A stretch of DNA of 64,000 nt, from NCBI RefSeq assembly GCF_003319175.1, contig NZ_QOHK01000011.1, positions 33,562 to 97,561 on the forward strand. Direction: 5' to 3'. Below the pieces are notes generated by a model. The model had not been told where the DNA came from, did not search any database, and saw only the letters and a program-made list of their open reading frames with translations. A program made the position numbers and the translations under genes. This stretch comes from Blastococcus sp. TF02-8 (GTDB taxonomy: Bacteria > Actinomycetota > Actinomycetes > Mycobacteriales > Geodermatophilaceae). How positions within the stretch are numbered: position 1 is the first letter of the stretch; each line of letters begins with the position of its first letter. This document shows, in pieces, positions 37,041 through 45,498 of the stretch.

Positions 37041-38093
37041 TCAGGCGTCGAGCCGGAGGACGACCTTGATGTCGTCGTCGTGCGGCTCCAGGGCGCTGGC
37101 GAAGTCCTCCAGCGGCAGGCGTCGGGTGATCAGCCGGCCCAGCCACTCGGCATCGGCGGCGCCGAGCGCGTCCGCTGCCAGCCGGTAGTGGTCCAGGTTG
37201 GCGTTCACCGACCCGAGGACGACGTCGTTCTGCAGCACCATGTCGCGGTTCAGCCGGCCGGCATCCAGCTCGGTGCGCCGGCCGGCTGCGGAGACCCCCG
37301 TGAGACACGTGATGCCGTACCCACCGGTCGACGCCATCGCGTCGATGACCAGCGGCGCGGCCCCGGTCGCCTCGACCACGATGTCCGGCAGCGCACCCGC
37401 GACCGCGCTCGCGAAGCCGTCGCAGTGGTACGTCGCGCCGAGGTCCTCGACGAGCTCGGGCTTGGGTCCGCTACGGACTCTGTCCAGGACGTGCACGTCC
37501 AGCCCTCGCTGCACACCGAGGAGCGCAGCGAGCAGTCCGATCGGCCCGGCGCCGGTGACGAGCACCCGCTCCGGCGAGAACCAGGACCGCGCACCGACCC
37601 GTTCGATCTGGTCCCAGGCCTTCGCCACGACGCTCGCCGGTTCGAGCAGCACCCCCACCTCGTGGAGGCTCGGATCCAGGCGTACGGCGTAGTCCTGCTC
37701 GACGGTCCACACGTCGCTGCCGTAGCCGTCGAGGGACTTGATCCCCCGTTCGGTGTACCGGCCGTTGCGGCACATGTCGAACTGTCCGTGGGCGCAGGCG
37801 CCGCAGGGAACCGGGTCGGGTCGCCGGACGACGCCGACGACGAGGTCTCCGGTGGTGAACGGCGAGCCGGGTGGGGCTTCACGCACCCGGCCCAGCGATT
37901 CGTGACCGAGCACCAGCCGTTGCGCCCCCGCCGGAGCCCATCCGTACCCGCCGGCGACGATCTCCCTGTCCGTGCCGCAGATCCCGATCGCGAGGCCGTC
38001 GACGAGCAACTCGTCGTCACCGCGGCCAGGGTCTGGCAGGTCGTCGATGGATGCAGAGGCCGCCGTACCGGGTCGGACCGTGAGCGCACGCAC
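37041..38093 (-). CDS. Zinc-dependent glucose 1-dehydrogenase (MDR family)
   Basis: 350 residues, close to archaeal-type glucose dehydrogenases. GICGTDREIVAGGYG holds the catalytic zinc Cys, VLGHES the second ligand, and CGACAHGQFDMC the structural zinc region; VTGAGPIGLLAAL is the Rossmann motif. It should oxidise glucose (or a related aldose) to gluconolactone with NAD(P)+. GTG 38093 has GGAAGGGGG upstream; a longer frame exists but begins inside the CBS gene. First gene of the gdh-GH15-SDR operon with a TTG-N8-CAA palindrome 60 bp upstream. Confidence 0.9.
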   Translation of the reverse strand: MRALTVRPGTAASASIDDLPDPGRGDDELLVDGLAIGICGTDREIVAGGYGWAPAGAQRLVLGHESLGRVREAPPGSPFTTGDLVVGVVRRPDPVPCGACAHGQFDMCRNGRYTERGIKSLDGYGSDVWTVEQDYAVRLDPSLHEVGVLLEPASVVAKAWDQIERVGARSWFSPERVLVTGAGPIGLLAALLGVQRGLDVHVLDRVRSGPKPELVEDLGATYHCDGFASAVAGALPDIVVEATGAAPLVIDAMASTGGYGITCLTGVSAAGRRTELDAGRLNRDMVLQNDVVLGSVNANLDHYRLAADALGAADAEWLGRLITRRLPLEDFASALEPHDDDIKVVLRLDA

Positions 38094-38152
38094 CGTGCCC
38101 CCTTCCGTCGCATGTCCGGACGGGCAGCCCCGAGGAGGACTCGCCCGCTCAC

Positions 38153-38166
38153 TTGCTATATGACAA
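38153..38166. promoter_or_regulatory. Candidate MarR operator 3, before the glucose dehydrogenase operon
   Basis: TTGCTATATGACAA matches the two palindromes beside the MarR gene. It lies 60 bp upstream of GTG 38093 (minus strand). TATATG in its centre is unusually AT-rich and may also be part of the promoter. Confidence 0.55.
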
Positions 38167-38241
38167 CAGTACTCGCCGGAAGGCATCTCGGAGCCGTCGC
38201 GCGGGGGGGTCCGGAAGGGCGGCTCCCGCAGATCGATCCGC

Positions 38242-38724
38242 TCACCCCGGAAGCCTCGCGGCTGCTCTCGCGCGCACGCCGGCATCGCTGCAGAAGCCGG
38301 TACGACTGCGTTTCAGGCACACCAGGCCCACGAGCCGGCCGGCGTCGTCGACCACGGCCAGCCGCCGCTCCCCGCGCTCCACCAGACGGCGGTGCACAGC
38401 CGCGGCCGAGTCGGTGGGACGCACGGTCCGGCCGACCACGGTGGACCACGGCAGCGCCGGTGACGACGCCGGCGCGGCGTCGGGCACGTCCTCCCGCAGC
38501 AGCGCGCCGCGCAACGAGCCCTCGTCGGCCAGCAGCACCATCACGACGTGGTCGTCCTGGAACTGACGACGGACCTCGCCGACCACGACGTCGACCCCCA
38601 GGACCTTCGGCCCGGTGACCATCACGTCCGCCACCGACCGCGCGGACGCGCGCCCCGCACGGTTCCGGGCCGCACCCGGCCCCCTCGGACCCCGGAACGC
38701 CGGGCGGCCAGGACTCCCGCTCAC
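38242..38724 (-). CDS. CBS-domain protein
   Basis: 160 residues with a CBS pair. The first motif is SVADVMVTGPKVLG with VGEVRRQF, the second is VGRTVRPTDSAAAVHRRLVE with RRLAVVDDAGRLVGLV. CBS pairs bind adenosine nucleotides and regulate partners. The first about 25 residues are Arg/Pro-rich and could be spurious; GTG 38724 is kept because it overlaps the lipoprotein stop (GTGA). No partner enzyme is adjacent. Confidence 0.8.
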   Translation of the reverse strand: MSGSPGRPAFRGPRGPGAARNRAGRASARSVADVMVTGPKVLGVDVVVGEVRRQFQDDHVVMVLLADEGSLRGALLREDVPDAAPASSPALPWSTVVGRTVRPTDSAAAVHRRLVERGERRLAVVDDAGRLVGLVCLKRSRTGFCSDAGVRARAAARLPG

Positions 38725-39251
38725 GCGTCGGTGGGATCGTCAGCGGGGTCCGGGAAGTCGTACGGCTGCCCGGAGTCCTGCCCCTCGGCCGCGACCATCG
38801 CATCGATGGTGACCTCCCCCGCCTTCTCGAAGACGAACGTCACCGGTATCGACGCCGAGGACCGGAGCGTGGTGCTCAGGTCCTCCAGCACGACGGACGG
38901 CGCTCCCTCCGCGCCCACGTAGACGTTGTCGTTCGCCGGGACGGGGATGCTCCCCGGTTCGCCGTCGACCAGGAGGGCGCCGTCGGCGAAGTCTGGCCCG
39001 CGGACGGCCACCAGGTCGTCGTCGGTCGTGCCGGTGTTCGAGATGCCCGCGTACAGGGGAACGTCCTCACCCTGCTCGTAGACGCCGTCGGCCGGGTAGG
39101 CCAGCTGCACCTGCAACAGCTTCAGGTCGGCGGTGACGGCCTCGTCCGGACCGACCGCGCCGCTGTCGTCGACCTCCGGGGTCTCCGCGCCGCAGGCGGT
39201 GACCAGAAGAGCAGCAGCGAGGACGACCAGCGACCGTCGCTGGGTTCTCAT
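38721..39251 (-). CDS. LpqE-like lipoprotein
   Basis: 176 residues. A signal sequence ends in the lipobox VTAC at about residues 17-20. The domain then resembles PCuAC/DUF461 and mycobacterial LpqE: AYPADGVYEQGEDVPLYAGI, SNTGTTDDDL and the late VTFVFEKAGEVTI. The His/Met copper ligands of PCuAC proteins are absent, so copper binding should not be assumed. It is co-transcribed with the CBS gene (GTGA overlap). Confidence 0.78.
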   Translation of the reverse strand: MRTQRRSLVVLAAALLVTACGAETPEVDDSGAVGPDEAVTADLKLLQVQLAYPADGVYEQGEDVPLYAGISNTGTTDDDLVAVRGPDFADGALLVDGEPGSIPVPANDNVYVGAEGAPSVVLEDLSTTLRSSASIPVTFVFEKAGEVTIDAMVAAEGQDSGQPYDFPDPADDPTDA

Positions 39252-39584
39252 GTCGGGTTCCCTTCACTCGGTGGACCGTCGGCCGGAGGGGCGTGTCGGG
39301 CCGTCGTCGTGCAGCGCCACCGCGGCCGGCGGGTCCTCGCCCGGCGCGTGTCGGACGCGGCGGTGACGCACCGTCGGGCGGGCGTGCCCCGCGGGTCCGG
39401 GCAGGGGTTCGCGGCCACGTCGCTGGCTCCTTCCCGACTGCCGGCGTGGTGAGAACCTGCCCCGGCCCCGCGGTCGATAACGGCGCCGCCGCCTTCTGTC
39501 ACGGAACTGACATGCGGGTACGACGGCCATCCGCGGGGGTGGCATCGGGAACGACATGGGATGCACCGCCGTGGCCGAGCGCGG
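39252..39584. other. Gene-free interval of 333 bp
   Basis: Both flanking genes point left, so this holds the 3' end of the ion channel transcript and the promoter of the lipoprotein. Frames crossing it are Arg/Pro-rich and look like shadows. TGTCACGGAACTGACA at about 39502-39517 is a small inverted repeat; I see no other structure. Confidence 0.5.
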
Positions 39585-40583
39585 TCACGGCCAGGACCAG
39601 CCCGCTCCGTGGACGAGCCACTGGAGGTCGCTCCGGCGTCCGGCCTCGGCGACCAGTCGATCGTCCAGTCGGGCGGGCGGGCCCAGTGGGATGCCCACCG
39701 CCCGAAGCGGCGCCACCGACGGCGACGGCGGAGGTCGTTCCCCCTGCCCCGGGGCCGAGGTGCCGCTCACGGTCTGCACGTAACGGGCGACGAGCCGGCG
39801 CACCTGCCGGACGGCCAGCGGGTCGGGCGCCACCGACGGCTCCACCGCGGCCTCGAGCAGGAGCAGGGCGTCGTCGAGCACGGCGATCGCCACGGGGGCG
39901 GATTCCTCCGGTGCCCGGCTGCGGAAGTAGTGCAGGACGGGGTAGGCGAAGTGCTGCTGCGCGACGGTGGCGAGCGGACCGCTCAGACCGAGCAGCTGCT
40001 GGACGAAGGCCGGACCGAACCGGCCGCCGGTCCACGCACCGGCCACCACCTCCCCTGCGGTGGCCCCCAGCGCATGGATCTGGGCGGCCAGCGCCCGCCG
40101 CGAGACGACCGCCGAGACCACCGAGAGCAGATAGGTGATGGCCAGGGTCACCAGCACCAGCCCGCCGAAGCTCGCCGCCGCCGTCAGGATGCGCCAGCCC
40201 GGGGAGTCGGCGACGAAGTCGCCGACTCCGAGGGTGAAGACGGCGTATCCCGCGTAGTAGAAGACGTCGCCGGCACCCGCTGCCGCGCCGGTCCCGGCGT
40301 TCTCCACCGCACCGCTCCCCAGGAAGACCAGCCACCATCCGATCCACGTGGCGGCCACCCAGAGCAGCACGGTCAGCACCAGCAGGGCCGGCCCGACGTC
40401 GGCGAGCAGCACCGAGCGGCTCCCGCGCGGGCGGAGCCGCAACGACCGCCGCCACAGGACGCGCAGGACGCGGCGGGTGATCGGCCCCGCCCCCTCGCCG
40501 AGGGTCAGCGTCGTCGCCAGGACGTCGACGAGCACCGCGAGGACCAGCAGGACGCCCAGACCGATCTCGGCTGCCCGGACCAC
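39585..40583 (-). CDS. Two-TM potassium-type ion channel
   Basis: 332 residues. Membrane segments at about 5-25, 65-90 and 130-160 surround a pore loop with YAVFTLGVGDFVAD: the selectivity filter reads TLGVGD instead of TVGYGD, so ion preference may differ. The C-terminal 170 residues are cytosolic, helical, with no RCK Rossmann motif. GTG 40583 begins one base after the upstream membrane gene, so they form an operon. Confidence 0.83.
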   Translation of the reverse strand: MVRAAEIGLGVLLVLAVLVDVLATTLTLGEGAGPITRRVLRVLWRRSLRLRPRGSRSVLLADVGPALLVLTVLLWVAATWIGWWLVFLGSGAVENAGTGAAAGAGDVFYYAGYAVFTLGVGDFVADSPGWRILTAAASFGGLVLVTLAITYLLSVVSAVVSRRALAAQIHALGATAGEVVAGAWTGGRFGPAFVQQLLGLSGPLATVAQQHFAYPVLHYFRSRAPEESAPVAIAVLDDALLLLEAAVEPSVAPDPLAVRQVRRLVARYVQTVSGTSAPGQGERPPPSPSVAPLRAVGIPLGPPARLDDRLVAEAGRRSDLQWLVHGAGWSWP

Positions 40584-40584
40584 C

Positions 40585-41358
40585 TCACTCCCCCAGCGCC
40601 GTCACCGCGGTGAGCAGCGACGCGTACACGACGAGCCCGGTGAGGAACCAGCCGAAGCTGGACCGTCCTGTCGAGGGCAGCTCCTCCTTGAACACGTTGA
40701 GCAGGATCGACCCGCCGAGCAACGCGGTGAGCAGCGCGACGACCACCGTGCTCGTGGGCGCGAACAGGGCGTCCAGCGCCCAGCCGAGCAGCAGTCCGGT
40801 CGCGAGCAGAGCCCGCCCGCTACGGGGGAAGCGGTGCGGGTAGTGCTCCTCCAGCGAGCGGTCGGTGAGCACGAAGTGCAGGCCCATCGCGATGGCGAAC
40901 AGGACCGCGAACGCCACACCGGTGCGCAGTCGCAGGGCCATCGTGTAGGTGATCAGCGCGTTGTAGACCATGAAGGACCCCAGGTGCAGCCAGTAGACCC
41001 CTGCCGGCTCGCGGGCCGCTCCCCCGGTGGCCGACCGGGCCCTGGCCAGGCGCTCCAGCCCGTAGAACGCCGCGAACCCGACGAGCGCGACGAGGAAGAT
41101 CCCCAGGTCCAGCAGCGGCGTCGGTCGGAACACGTCCCGGAGCGCCTCGCCGAACGCCTCGTTGCCCTCCGCCAGCTCGGGCAGCAGGTGCAGGAAGACG
41201 TAGGCGACCGCCAGCCCGCCGGCGAAGGAGCCGGTCACCCGTTCGGGGACGAACGGCAGCCGCCGGATGCGCGGGGCTGCCAGGTGCAACGCGACCAGCA
41301 GCACGCTGATGACCAGCGCACCCACCACCGAGCTCGTCGTCGTGAGATCCCCGTCCAC
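40585..41358 (-). CDS. Polytopic membrane protein, possibly ZIP-like
   Basis: 257 residues with about seven hydrophobic segments. YVFLHLLPEL near residue 55 and NVFKEELPSTG near residue 225 recall metal-binding helices of ZIP transporters, but the spacing differs, so this is only a suggestion. HFVLTDRSLEEHYPHRFPR is a polar loop with three His. GTG 41358 has GGAGGG upstream. It is the first gene of the pair with the ion channel and is divergent from the two-component system. Confidence 0.7.
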   Translation of the reverse strand: MDGDLTTTSSVVGALVISVLLVALHLAAPRIRRLPFVPERVTGSFAGGLAVAYVFLHLLPELAEGNEAFGEALRDVFRPTPLLDLGIFLVALVGFAAFYGLERLARARSATGGAAREPAGVYWLHLGSFMVYNALITYTMALRLRTGVAFAVLFAIAMGLHFVLTDRSLEEHYPHRFPRSGRALLATGLLLGWALDALFAPTSTVVVALLTALLGGSILLNVFKEELPSTGRSSFGWFLTGLVVYASLLTAVTALGE

Positions 41359-41430
41359 CCCGTGCCCTCCTGCCGTCGACCGCCGACCAGCTGGCGTTCC
41401 CACGTCACCGCGACGTAGACCGGCGGGTCA

Positions 41431-41445
41431 TGACAGATGCATGAC
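41431..41445. promoter_or_regulatory. 11-bp-period direct repeat (TGACAGATGCATGAC)
   Basis: ATGAC recurs at an 11-bp period, the layout of OmpR-type response-regulator sites. A 13/15 match is at 48419. It lies between the membrane gene (41358, minus) and the response regulator (41539, plus). Confidence 0.4.
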
Positions 41446-41538
41446 GATCGGCGGAGGCGCCGCGGCCCCGCGGGGAGGCGGGTGCACAGTTCGGACGTGG
41501 ACCGTTCAGGCTCTGCGCTCGCGGGCACACTTCCCGAT

Positions 41539-42216
41539 GTGCCGCAGTCGGTTCTGGTGATCGAGGACGACGCCCGCATCCGCCGCGTGGTCGAGATGAC
41601 CCTGCAGCGCGAGGGGTTCGAGGTGAGCGAGGCGGCCTCCGGGGAGGAGGGTCTGGCACGACTGGGCGGACGGCCCTTCGACGTCGTGCTGCTGGACCTG
41701 AGGCTGCCCGGCATCGACGGCTTCCAGGTGTGCCGCGAGATCCGGAAGACCAGCACGACACCGGTCATCATGCTGACCGCCCGGTCGGACAGCGACGACG
41801 TCGTGGCCGGGCTCGAGGCGGGCGCGGACGACTACGTCACCAAGCCGTTCGTCCCGAAGGAGATCGTCGCGCGGGTCCGCGCCGTCGCCCGGCGCACCCG
41901 AGGTGCAGGTGAGCCACCGACGATCGTCGTCCAGGGCATCGAGGTGTCGCCGCTCGCCGGCACCGTCACCCGCGACGGTGTCCCCATCGAGCTGACCAAG
42001 ACCGAGCTCCGCCTCTTCGTGGAACTCGTCGCCGACCGTGGCCGGGTCCTGAGCCGTGAGGAGCTCCTCCAGCGGGTGTGGGGCTACGACTACTTCGGCG
42101 ACTCCCGGCTCGTCGACGTCCACGTCCGCCGGCTGCGCAAGAAGGTCGAGTCCGACCCGGCCCGACCGCAGGTGGTCACGACGGTGCGGGGCCTGGGCTA
42201 CCGAGTGCCGGCATGA
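41539..42216 (+). CDS. OmpR/PhoB-family response regulator
   Basis: About 225 residues. The receiver domain has acidic residues IEDD, the phosphorylation site D53 in LLDLRLPG, the Thr in LTARSD and the Lys in VTKPF. The winged-helix effector domain ends LVDVHVRRLRKKVESDP and VRGLGYRV. GTG 41539 is preferred because the receiver fold starts immediately after; GTG 41497 is an alternative. It overlaps the kinase by ATGA. Confidence 0.92.
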   Translation: MPQSVLVIEDDARIRRVVEMTLQREGFEVSEAASGEEGLARLGGRPFDVVLLDLRLPGIDGFQVCREIRKTSTTPVIMLTARSDSDDVVAGLEAGADDYVTKPFVPKEIVARVRAVARRTRGAGEPPTIVVQGIEVSPLAGTVTRDGVPIELTKTELRLFVELVADRGRVLSREELLQRVWGYDYFGDSRLVDVHVRRLRKKVESDPARPQVVTTVRGLGYRVPA

Positions 42217-43610
42217 GAGCCGGCCGGTGGCCCGGCACCCTGCGCGGCCGGGCCACCCTGGCGTTCACGACCGTGGCCGTCGTGCTGAGCGTCGTCCTCG
42301 CCGTCGGGGTCTGGCTCGGCGTCTCGCGCTACCTGCTCCTCGGCCGGGAACGGGCCACGCTGGCGCAGACGACGGCGAACGCCGGACAGGTCGAGCGTGC
42401 GTCCGGTGCCGCCGGCCTCTCCCCCGAGCAGTTGCTGTCCCAGCTCCCCCGGGAGACCGGATCGACATCGCTGCTGGCCGACGGCGACCGGTGGATCACC
42501 ACGTCCTTGGGCATCGGCCGCGAGGACCTGCCCCAGGGGCTGCGGGAACTGGTCCTCGACGGCACCCCCGCCCGCCAGCGGTTCGACGTCGACGGTCAGC
42601 CGGTCCTGGGCATCGGCCTCCCGCTCGGCGCGCCCGGCGGCGGGTACTTCGAGGTGTTCCCGCTCGACGAGCTGGACCACACCTACCGGGTGCTCTCCGG
42701 CGTGCTCGCCGGCGCCGTCGTCGCGGTGGTCCCCACGTCACTGCTGATCGGGAGCTGGGCCACCCGCCCGACGCTCCGCCCGCTGGACCGCGTGGCCGGC
42801 GCAGCGGCCGCGATCGCGGCCGGCGACCTCACCGCGCGCATCGATCCCCAGGACGATCCAGCCCTCGCGCCGATCGCGCGGTCGTTCAACGCCACCGTGG
42901 AAGCGCTGGAGCAACGGGTGCTCAGCGACGCCAGGTTCGCCGCCGACGTGAGTCACGAGCTCCGCAGCCCCCTCACCACGATCCTCGGGTCGCTGGCGCT
43001 GCTGGAGGCCTACGAGGACCACCTGCCCGCGGACGGACGGGAAGGCCTCGCGCTGCTCCGCGCGGAGGTCTCCCGGTTCGAGCGGCTGGTCGCGGATCTC
43101 CTGGAGATCTCCCGCGCCGACGCCGGCGCCGAGGACGCGGTGCTGGAGGACGTCCGCCTGGCCGACCTGGTCACCGAGTCCCTGTCCCGACGGCAGGCCA
43201 GCGGCGGGCACGCCGTCCCCCTGGTCGTCGCACCCGACGCGCGCACGGCCGTGGTGCGCGCCGACAAGCGCCGCCTGGAACGAGTCCTGGGCAACCTGGT
43301 GGAGAACGCGGAGAAGCACGCCGGCGGTGTCACAGCGGTCCGGATCGAGGCAGACGTCACCGATGCCCGCGTGCTGGTGGACGACGCGGGCCCCGGCGTG
43401 CCCGAGGACGAGCGGTCCCAGGTCTTCGAGCGGTTCGCGCGCGGCCGCGACACCTACCGCGCCCGGTCCGACGGTGCCGGGCTGGGACTGTCCCTGGTGG
43501 CCCGGCACGTGGCAGCGATGGGGGGCAGCGTCTCGCTCACGGACAGTCCCGAGGGCGGGGCGCGTCTGACCGTCACCCTGCCCCGCCAGGAGGAACCGTG
43601 CGACGACTGA
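42213..43610 (+). CDS. Sensor histidine kinase
   Basis: 465 residues. Two membrane segments (about 20-42 and 165-187) enclose an outer sensor domain of about 120; HAMP follows, then the dimerisation helix with H248 in DVSHELRSP, an N box NLVENAEKH, and ATP motifs VDDAGPGVPEDE and GAGLGLSLV. It resembles MtrB/MprB-type kinases. The phosphate passes to the upstream regulator. It overlaps the lipoprotein gene by 13 bases. Confidence 0.92.
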   Translation: MRAGRWPGTLRGRATLAFTTVAVVLSVVLAVGVWLGVSRYLLLGRERATLAQTTANAGQVERASGAAGLSPEQLLSQLPRETGSTSLLADGDRWITTSLGIGREDLPQGLRELVLDGTPARQRFDVDGQPVLGIGLPLGAPGGGYFEVFPLDELDHTYRVLSGVLAGAVVAVVPTSLLIGSWATRPTLRPLDRVAGAAAAIAAGDLTARIDPQDDPALAPIARSFNATVEALEQRVLSDARFAADVSHELRSPLTTILGSLALLEAYEDHLPADGREGLALLRAEVSRFERLVADLLEISRADAGAEDAVLEDVRLADLVTESLSRRQASGGHAVPLVVAPDARTAVVRADKRRLERVLGNLVENAEKHAGGVTAVRIEADVTDARVLVDDAGPGVPEDERSQVFERFARGRDTYRARSDGAGLGLSLVARHVAAMGGSVSLTDSPEGGARLTVTLPRQEEPCDD

Positions 43611-44143
43611 CGGTGTGGTGCCTCGTCGCGCTGACGGCTCTCGCCGGATGCGGCGTACCGGAGCAGACGGCGCCGGAACCGCTCGCCGTCGAGGCCCCGG
43701 AGCCCGCGCCCGCCACCGAGCCCACCGTGGACGACGGCGCCGTGCGGCTGTGGTTCGTCCGCGGGCGTCAGCTGGAAGCGGTGTCCAGGCCGGTGGGCCC
43801 GGCCGACGTGCACGCCACCCTGGACCTCCTCGCCGCCGGGCTGACCCCGGACGAGGTCGCGGCCGGGTTGCGGACGGCCCTCGCTCCCCAGACCCTGCGG
43901 CACACTGGTCCGACGCCGGACGACCCCGTGGTGACGCTGGCGGTCACCCGCGAGTTCACCGGCCTCGTCGGTGCGAACCAGCAGCTCGCCGTCGCCCAGA
44001 TCGTCTGGACGGTCACCGAGTTCCCCGGAGTGGAGGAGGTCCGGTTCAGCGTCGACGGCCGTCCGCTGGAAGTGCCCACCGACGACGGGCTCACCGATCA
44101 GCCGGTCGATCGGGACGACTACGGGTCGGTGGCTCCCCGGTGA
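43598..44143 (+). CDS. GerMN-domain lipoprotein of the two-component operon
   Basis: 181 residues. The lipobox is LAGC at about residues 14-17, followed by a Pro/Glu-rich linker and a GerMN fold: VRLWFVRGRQL, then LTPDEVAAGLRTAL and the late VEEVRFSVDGRPLEV. LpqB, the partner of MtrAB in actinobacteria, has the same N-terminal domain but a long beta-propeller that is missing here. It likely senses or modulates the kinase at the membrane. CAGGAGGA precedes GTG 43598. Confidence 0.85.
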   Translation: MRRLTVWCLVALTALAGCGVPEQTAPEPLAVEAPEPAPATEPTVDDGAVRLWFVRGRQLEAVSRPVGPADVHATLDLLAAGLTPDEVAAGLRTALAPQTLRHTGPTPDDPVVTLAVTREFTGLVGANQQLAVAQIVWTVTEFPGVEEVRFSVDGRPLEVPTDDGLTDQPVDRDDYGSVAPR

Positions 44144-45498
44144 GGGCGGATCGCGCACGCCCGGGCGCCGGGAGCTGGGTGTGGAGCCGGTTGCGCAGCT
44201 CCCTGTGGCCGCTCCCGGTCCTCGCCATCGCACTGGCCATCGGGCTCGGCATCGGCCTGCCGGCGGTGGACCAGGTTCTCGAGGAACCCAGCGGGGGGCA
44301 TCCGCTCACCTTCGTGTTCGGAGGCGGACCCTCCGCGGCGCGTGACGTCCTCGCCGCCATCGCCGGATCCCTGATCTCGGTGACCGGCCTGACGTTCTCC
44401 TTCACCGTCGTCGCCCTCCAGCTGAGCAGCAGCCAGCACTCACCGCGTCTGCTGCAGACATTCGTGACGGACCGCGTCGTCCAGGCCACACTCGCCGTCC
44501 TCGTCGGCACCTTCGTCTACGCCCTCACGGTGCTGCGGACGGTGCGGACCGAGGAGTCGGCCAGCCCGGGGTTCGTTCCCCGGCTGTCCGTCACCGCCGC
44601 GTTCGCGCTGACGGTCATCAGCGTCGTGGCCCTGGTCCTATTCCTCGGCCACCTGGCGCGCTCGCTCCGCGTCGAGACCATGCTGCGGGACGTCTCCGAC
44701 GAGGCCCAGGCCACCTTCGCCCGCGAACTTCCGAGCGACGACGACGATGCGGCGGGCTATGTCCTTCCGCCCGGCACCCCGGCAATCGTCACGGCGTCGG
44801 CCAGCGGGTTCATCACCGATGTGGACGGGCTCCGCATCGCGGACGTAGCCGAGTCCGCCGGGGCCACGGTGCTCCTCGCCCACCGCATCGGGGACTCGGT
44901 CGTCGCCGGTACCCCTCTTGCACACGTCTGGCCCTCACACCCGGGAGCGGAAGCCGACACCGATGCGGTGAAGCGGTCGCTGGACGAGAACGTCCACCTG
45001 CGCTTCGAGCGCGTCCCCGACCACGACATCGCCTACAGCCTCCGCAAGACGGTCGACATCGCCGTCCGGGCGCTCTCCCCGGGTACCAACGACCCGACGA
45101 CAGCCGTGCACGCCCTCTCGCACGTCTCCGCCCTGCTCGGCGAGGTCCTCACCCGCCCGCCTCGGACGACGCCCTTGTACGACGACGATGGCGTCCTGCG
45201 CCTCCTGCTGCCCCAGTGGGACCTGTCGGCTCTCGTCCAGCTGGGCCTCGAGGAGCCGGTGCATTTCGCGGAGGGACAGCCCGCCGTCCTGCGTCGCCCC
45301 GCGCTAAACATCACGGTCGACACGGCCAGCGCGAGGAACCCCAGGGGAAGTGGGGTGGCGAGCGGGCGGAGGACGACGCGGGTGCCCACGGGCTCGGTCA
45401 TCAGCTCACCAGCGCCTGGGTCGCGGACTCCTTCAGCTTGGCGTTGGCCCACCGCATCTGCCGCAGCGTGTCCGGGTGGCACCGCTCGGCCAGGTTGA
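44140..45498 (+). CDS. DUF2254 membrane protein, 3' end apparently truncated
   Basis: 452 residues. Four hydrophobic segments in the first 190 residues and the soluble part with LRKTVDIAVRALSPGTNDPT are the DUF2254 hallmark. After EPVHFAEGQPAVLRR (about residue 388) the family pattern ends: from about 45300 the frame runs antisense through the SatP-like remnant and the next gene, giving a Pro/Thr/Ala-rich tail of about 65 residues. A deletion probably joined the two genes. It overlaps the GerMN lipoprotein (GTGA). Function of the family is unknown. Confidence 0.82.
   Translation: MRADRARPGAGSWVWSRLRSSLWPLPVLAIALAIGLGIGLPAVDQVLEEPSGGHPLTFVFGGGPSAARDVLAAIAGSLISVTGLTFSFTVVALQLSSSQHSPRLLQTFVTDRVVQATLAVLVGTFVYALTVLRTVRTEESASPGFVPRLSVTAAFALTVISVVALVLFLGHLARSLRVETMLRDVSDEAQATFARELPSDDDDAAGYVLPPGTPAIVTASASGFITDVDGLRIADVAESAGATVLLAHRIGDSVVAGTPLAHVWPSHPGAEADTDAVKRSLDENVHLRFERVPDHDIAYSLRKTVDIAVRALSPGTNDPTTAVHALSHVSALLGEVLTRPPRTTPLYDDDGVLRLLLPQWDLSALVQLGLEEPVHFAEGQPAVLRRPALNITVDTASARNPRGSGVASGRRTTRVPTGSVISSPAPGSRTPSAWRWPTASAAACPGGTARPG
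45300..45401 (-). pseudogene. Remnant of a GPR1/FUN34/YaaH (SatP-like) membrane protein gene
   Basis: Reading left from ATG 45401 gives MTEPVGTRVVLRPLATPLPL, then GFLALAVSTVMFSA, the N-terminus and first membrane helix of the acetate/succinate permease family. Family members run about 200 residues, but here the match stops after about 34 codons and the sequence becomes the 3' end of DUF2254. The ATG overlaps the stop of the helical protein gene (ATGA), so it was once coupled to it. Confidence 0.7.

Noticed and set aside
34749..38618. 1289-codon plus-strand open frame across the SDR, GH15 and dehydrogenase genes
   Set aside because: Third-position GC bias keeps the antisense frame open; composition is unlike a protein and all real motifs are on the minus strand.
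39264..39566. Arg-rich 100-codon frame in the 39.25-39.58 kb gap
   Set aside because: Low-complexity composition, no ribosome site and no neighbour support.
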